Positions 62,527-64,000 of a stretch of 64,000 bases of DNA are shown piece after piece; the first letter of the stretch is position 1, and every line of letters starts with the position of its first letter. Source of the DNA: Climacteris rufus (Eukaryota; Chordata; Aves; Passeriformes; Climacteridae). A program made the position numbers and the translations under genes. Under the pieces are notes generated by a model, which had not been told where the DNA came from, did no database searches, and was given only the letters and a program-made list of their open reading frames with translations. Location: NCBI GenBank assembly GCA_013398175.1, contig VZRZ01007418.1, positions 970,191 through 1,034,190 of the forward strand, given 5' to 3'.

Positions 62527-63007
62527 CTAAAAAAGGATAAAACATTCAGGTATTATTGTGCAGCCTGTAGCTTTTCGTGTACTTTTCTCCTCCTTGACCC
62601 TCCCTGTCCTCCAAACTGTTACACATGAAGTGAACACATCTTCTAATGAGAAATTCCACAGAAATTACAGCATACTACTCCCACACCCTTTGCTCGAGCC
62701 ACTTAAAATATTCCTGTTAGAACAAGTTGAAGAACGAAAGGCTGGCATAATATGATCATTCCAGATACAGCTGGTAAAATTATAAATACCTCAGAGAAAG
62801 ACAAATATGTAGAACAAAGTTATTTTAAAAACTATTCTGTAAAAAACTCCCTCAGTTCTGCAAGCCCTTTTTATTCTGTGCACAGAGAAATCCCAAGAGA
62901 CGTTTTCTCTAACCATAATTCCATTGCAATGATAATCCTGTAATGGATGAGTACAGACTCACTGAGTCTGCAGTGCTTGAAAAGTTTATCTGACAGTTTT
63001 ACTTTAC

Positions 63008-63118
63008 CTCCAGCATGCCAAATCTTCTTGCAAAGCCTCTGGCAAGTCATGACTTGACGCAGAAAGAAAAGCTTCAAAGGAATTTGAATCCACCATGAAG
63101 GCAGGGACAGGTAATTCT
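63008..63118 (-). CDS. Candidate internal coding exon (unrecognised)
   Basis: This 111-bp - strand segment lies between an acceptor-like GCAG (AG at 63119-63120, weak pyrimidine tract) and a good donor GAG|GTAAAG (GT at 63006-63007). Two frames are open. The one that joins in phase to the exon at 62342-62526 reads LSLPSWWIQIPLKLFF and then a Lys/Arg/Cys-rich part. The other reads MVDSNSFEAFLSASSHDLPE, which looks more like a natural protein but would hit a stop at once in the next exon. The ambiguity lowers confidence in a real gene. Confidence 0.15.
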
Positions 63119-64000
63119 CTGCATTAGCTGGATGACTCATGAAAGAGATCTTTAGCTAGATTCAGATTACATATGAGCAAGTAACACAGCCTAAAAATCT
63201 ATATTATCTCCCTAAAATGAAGATGAGAATGATCATTTATCTATGAAGACAAAAACCCCCAGAAATACTTTTTCTTATACTCTTCAAAAAGCTGCTTATA
63301 GAAATCCTATTTTCTCAGAGATCACCTGTGACAGCTCTAATAAAAGGAAAATTCAAATATTCACATTTAAAATATGGGGCTTGATTTAGGAGATAGGAAA
63401 TGTCAGAACCAAAACTACAACAGGATTTCCACACCCCTACTGACATTACTAACACAAGGTCACTGAGCTCATGAATTTTCATGATACAAGCAGAGATTTA
63501 GGCAATTACGTGGTATTTAAGATGTGCTAATTATAACATGTATGTTGGGAGGGATATCTAATCTCATTCTTCAGGGCTCTTGTCAGTCCCAAATTCGTGT
63601 CAGTGGAGAACAGATGTGGCTGCTTCACCACACCACCACATTTGGCTGCTGCAGGACTCACACTCACTCTGGGCTCTTACTGGGAAGAGAGACCTTGTGG
63701 CTGATTCATCTGAGCAACTCCAGCAGCGAGTCAAACCTGCCACCAACAGTCTGCAAAAATGTGGCCATATCACTTCTCTCTCTGCCTCTCCTCTGCCCAG
63801 CTCCTGCAGACCTTATCCATGGAGATGATGATCTCCGAGTCAGGGGTTCCACCACACATTCACACAGCACTGATCACAAGACAGCTGGGATTTCAGCCAC
63901 ACTGTTGTTGTCATAGAAATAATGCATTTTTAAAATCATACAGAATAAGATGTTAGTAAGAATCCCTCACAGACTTGAGAAGACACATTCTGGAATTTTA
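63119..64000. other. Non-coding unique sequence to the window end
   Basis: No repeat or gene recognised. A + strand frame of 130 codons (63524-63916) covers a slightly GC-richer patch, and two other + frames overlap it. The peptide is Ser/His/Leu-rich without a motif and is regarded as chance. Confidence 0.6.

Noticed and set aside
63524..63956. Overlapping + strand frames near the window end, 130 codons the longest
   Set aside because: Three overlapping frames open together indicate few stops in a GC-richer patch rather than coding selection.
1..64000. CRISPR arrays, operons, integrons or phage genes
   Set aside because: No regularly spaced identical repeats, no dense coding and no bacterial signals; CR1 and the avian-type LTR place the window in a bird nuclear genome.

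Overview
The window looks like ordinary non-coding DNA from a bird nuclear genome. It is AT-rich, CpG-poor and very low in repeats. The interspersed elements I can name with confidence are two fragments of the CR1 LINE, the dominant retroposon of birds and other reptiles, and one solo LTR of an avian-type endogenous retrovirus. Nothing prokaryotic, plasmid-like or phage-like is present: no operons, no ribosome-binding sites and no long dense ORFs. I recognise no complete protein-coding gene and no tRNA, rRNA or other named RNA gene. The window is best read as intergenic sequence or the interior of a large intron. I cannot name the locus or the species.

Layout. 1-4379: unique sequence with a homeodomain-type palindrome beside an E-box and a doubtful SINE relic. 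4380-4649: CR1 3' end on the + strand, including the C-terminal codons of its ORF2. 4650-27603: unique sequence with simple repeats, two dyads, a GC-richer block at about 18.36-19.18 kb, and an assembly gap of 73 N (23155-23227) walled by C homopolymers. 27604-27935: CR1 3' end on the - strand with a frameshifted ORF2 tail. 29569-30384: the most protein-like unexplained open frame, on the - strand, with a splice-acceptor-like sequence before it and an AATAAA after it. 32284-32783: solo LTR. 33057-33285: a compact CpG cluster about 270 bp beyond the LTR. 33.3-59.9 kb: unique sequence with small tandem duplications, purine tracts and weak SINE-like relics. 59.99-63.12 kb: several short exon-like segments on the - strand with good splice signals, two of which join in phase.

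No gene pathway can be described. The items most worth testing are the - strand open frame at 29.8-30.4 kb, the two-exon - strand model at 62.3-63.1 kb, the exon-like segment at 60.0-60.2 kb, the CpG cluster, and the C-walled gap. All coding calls outside the CR1 remnants are inference: long open frames and splice-like motifs do arise by chance in 64 kb, and I could run no homology search or expression check.
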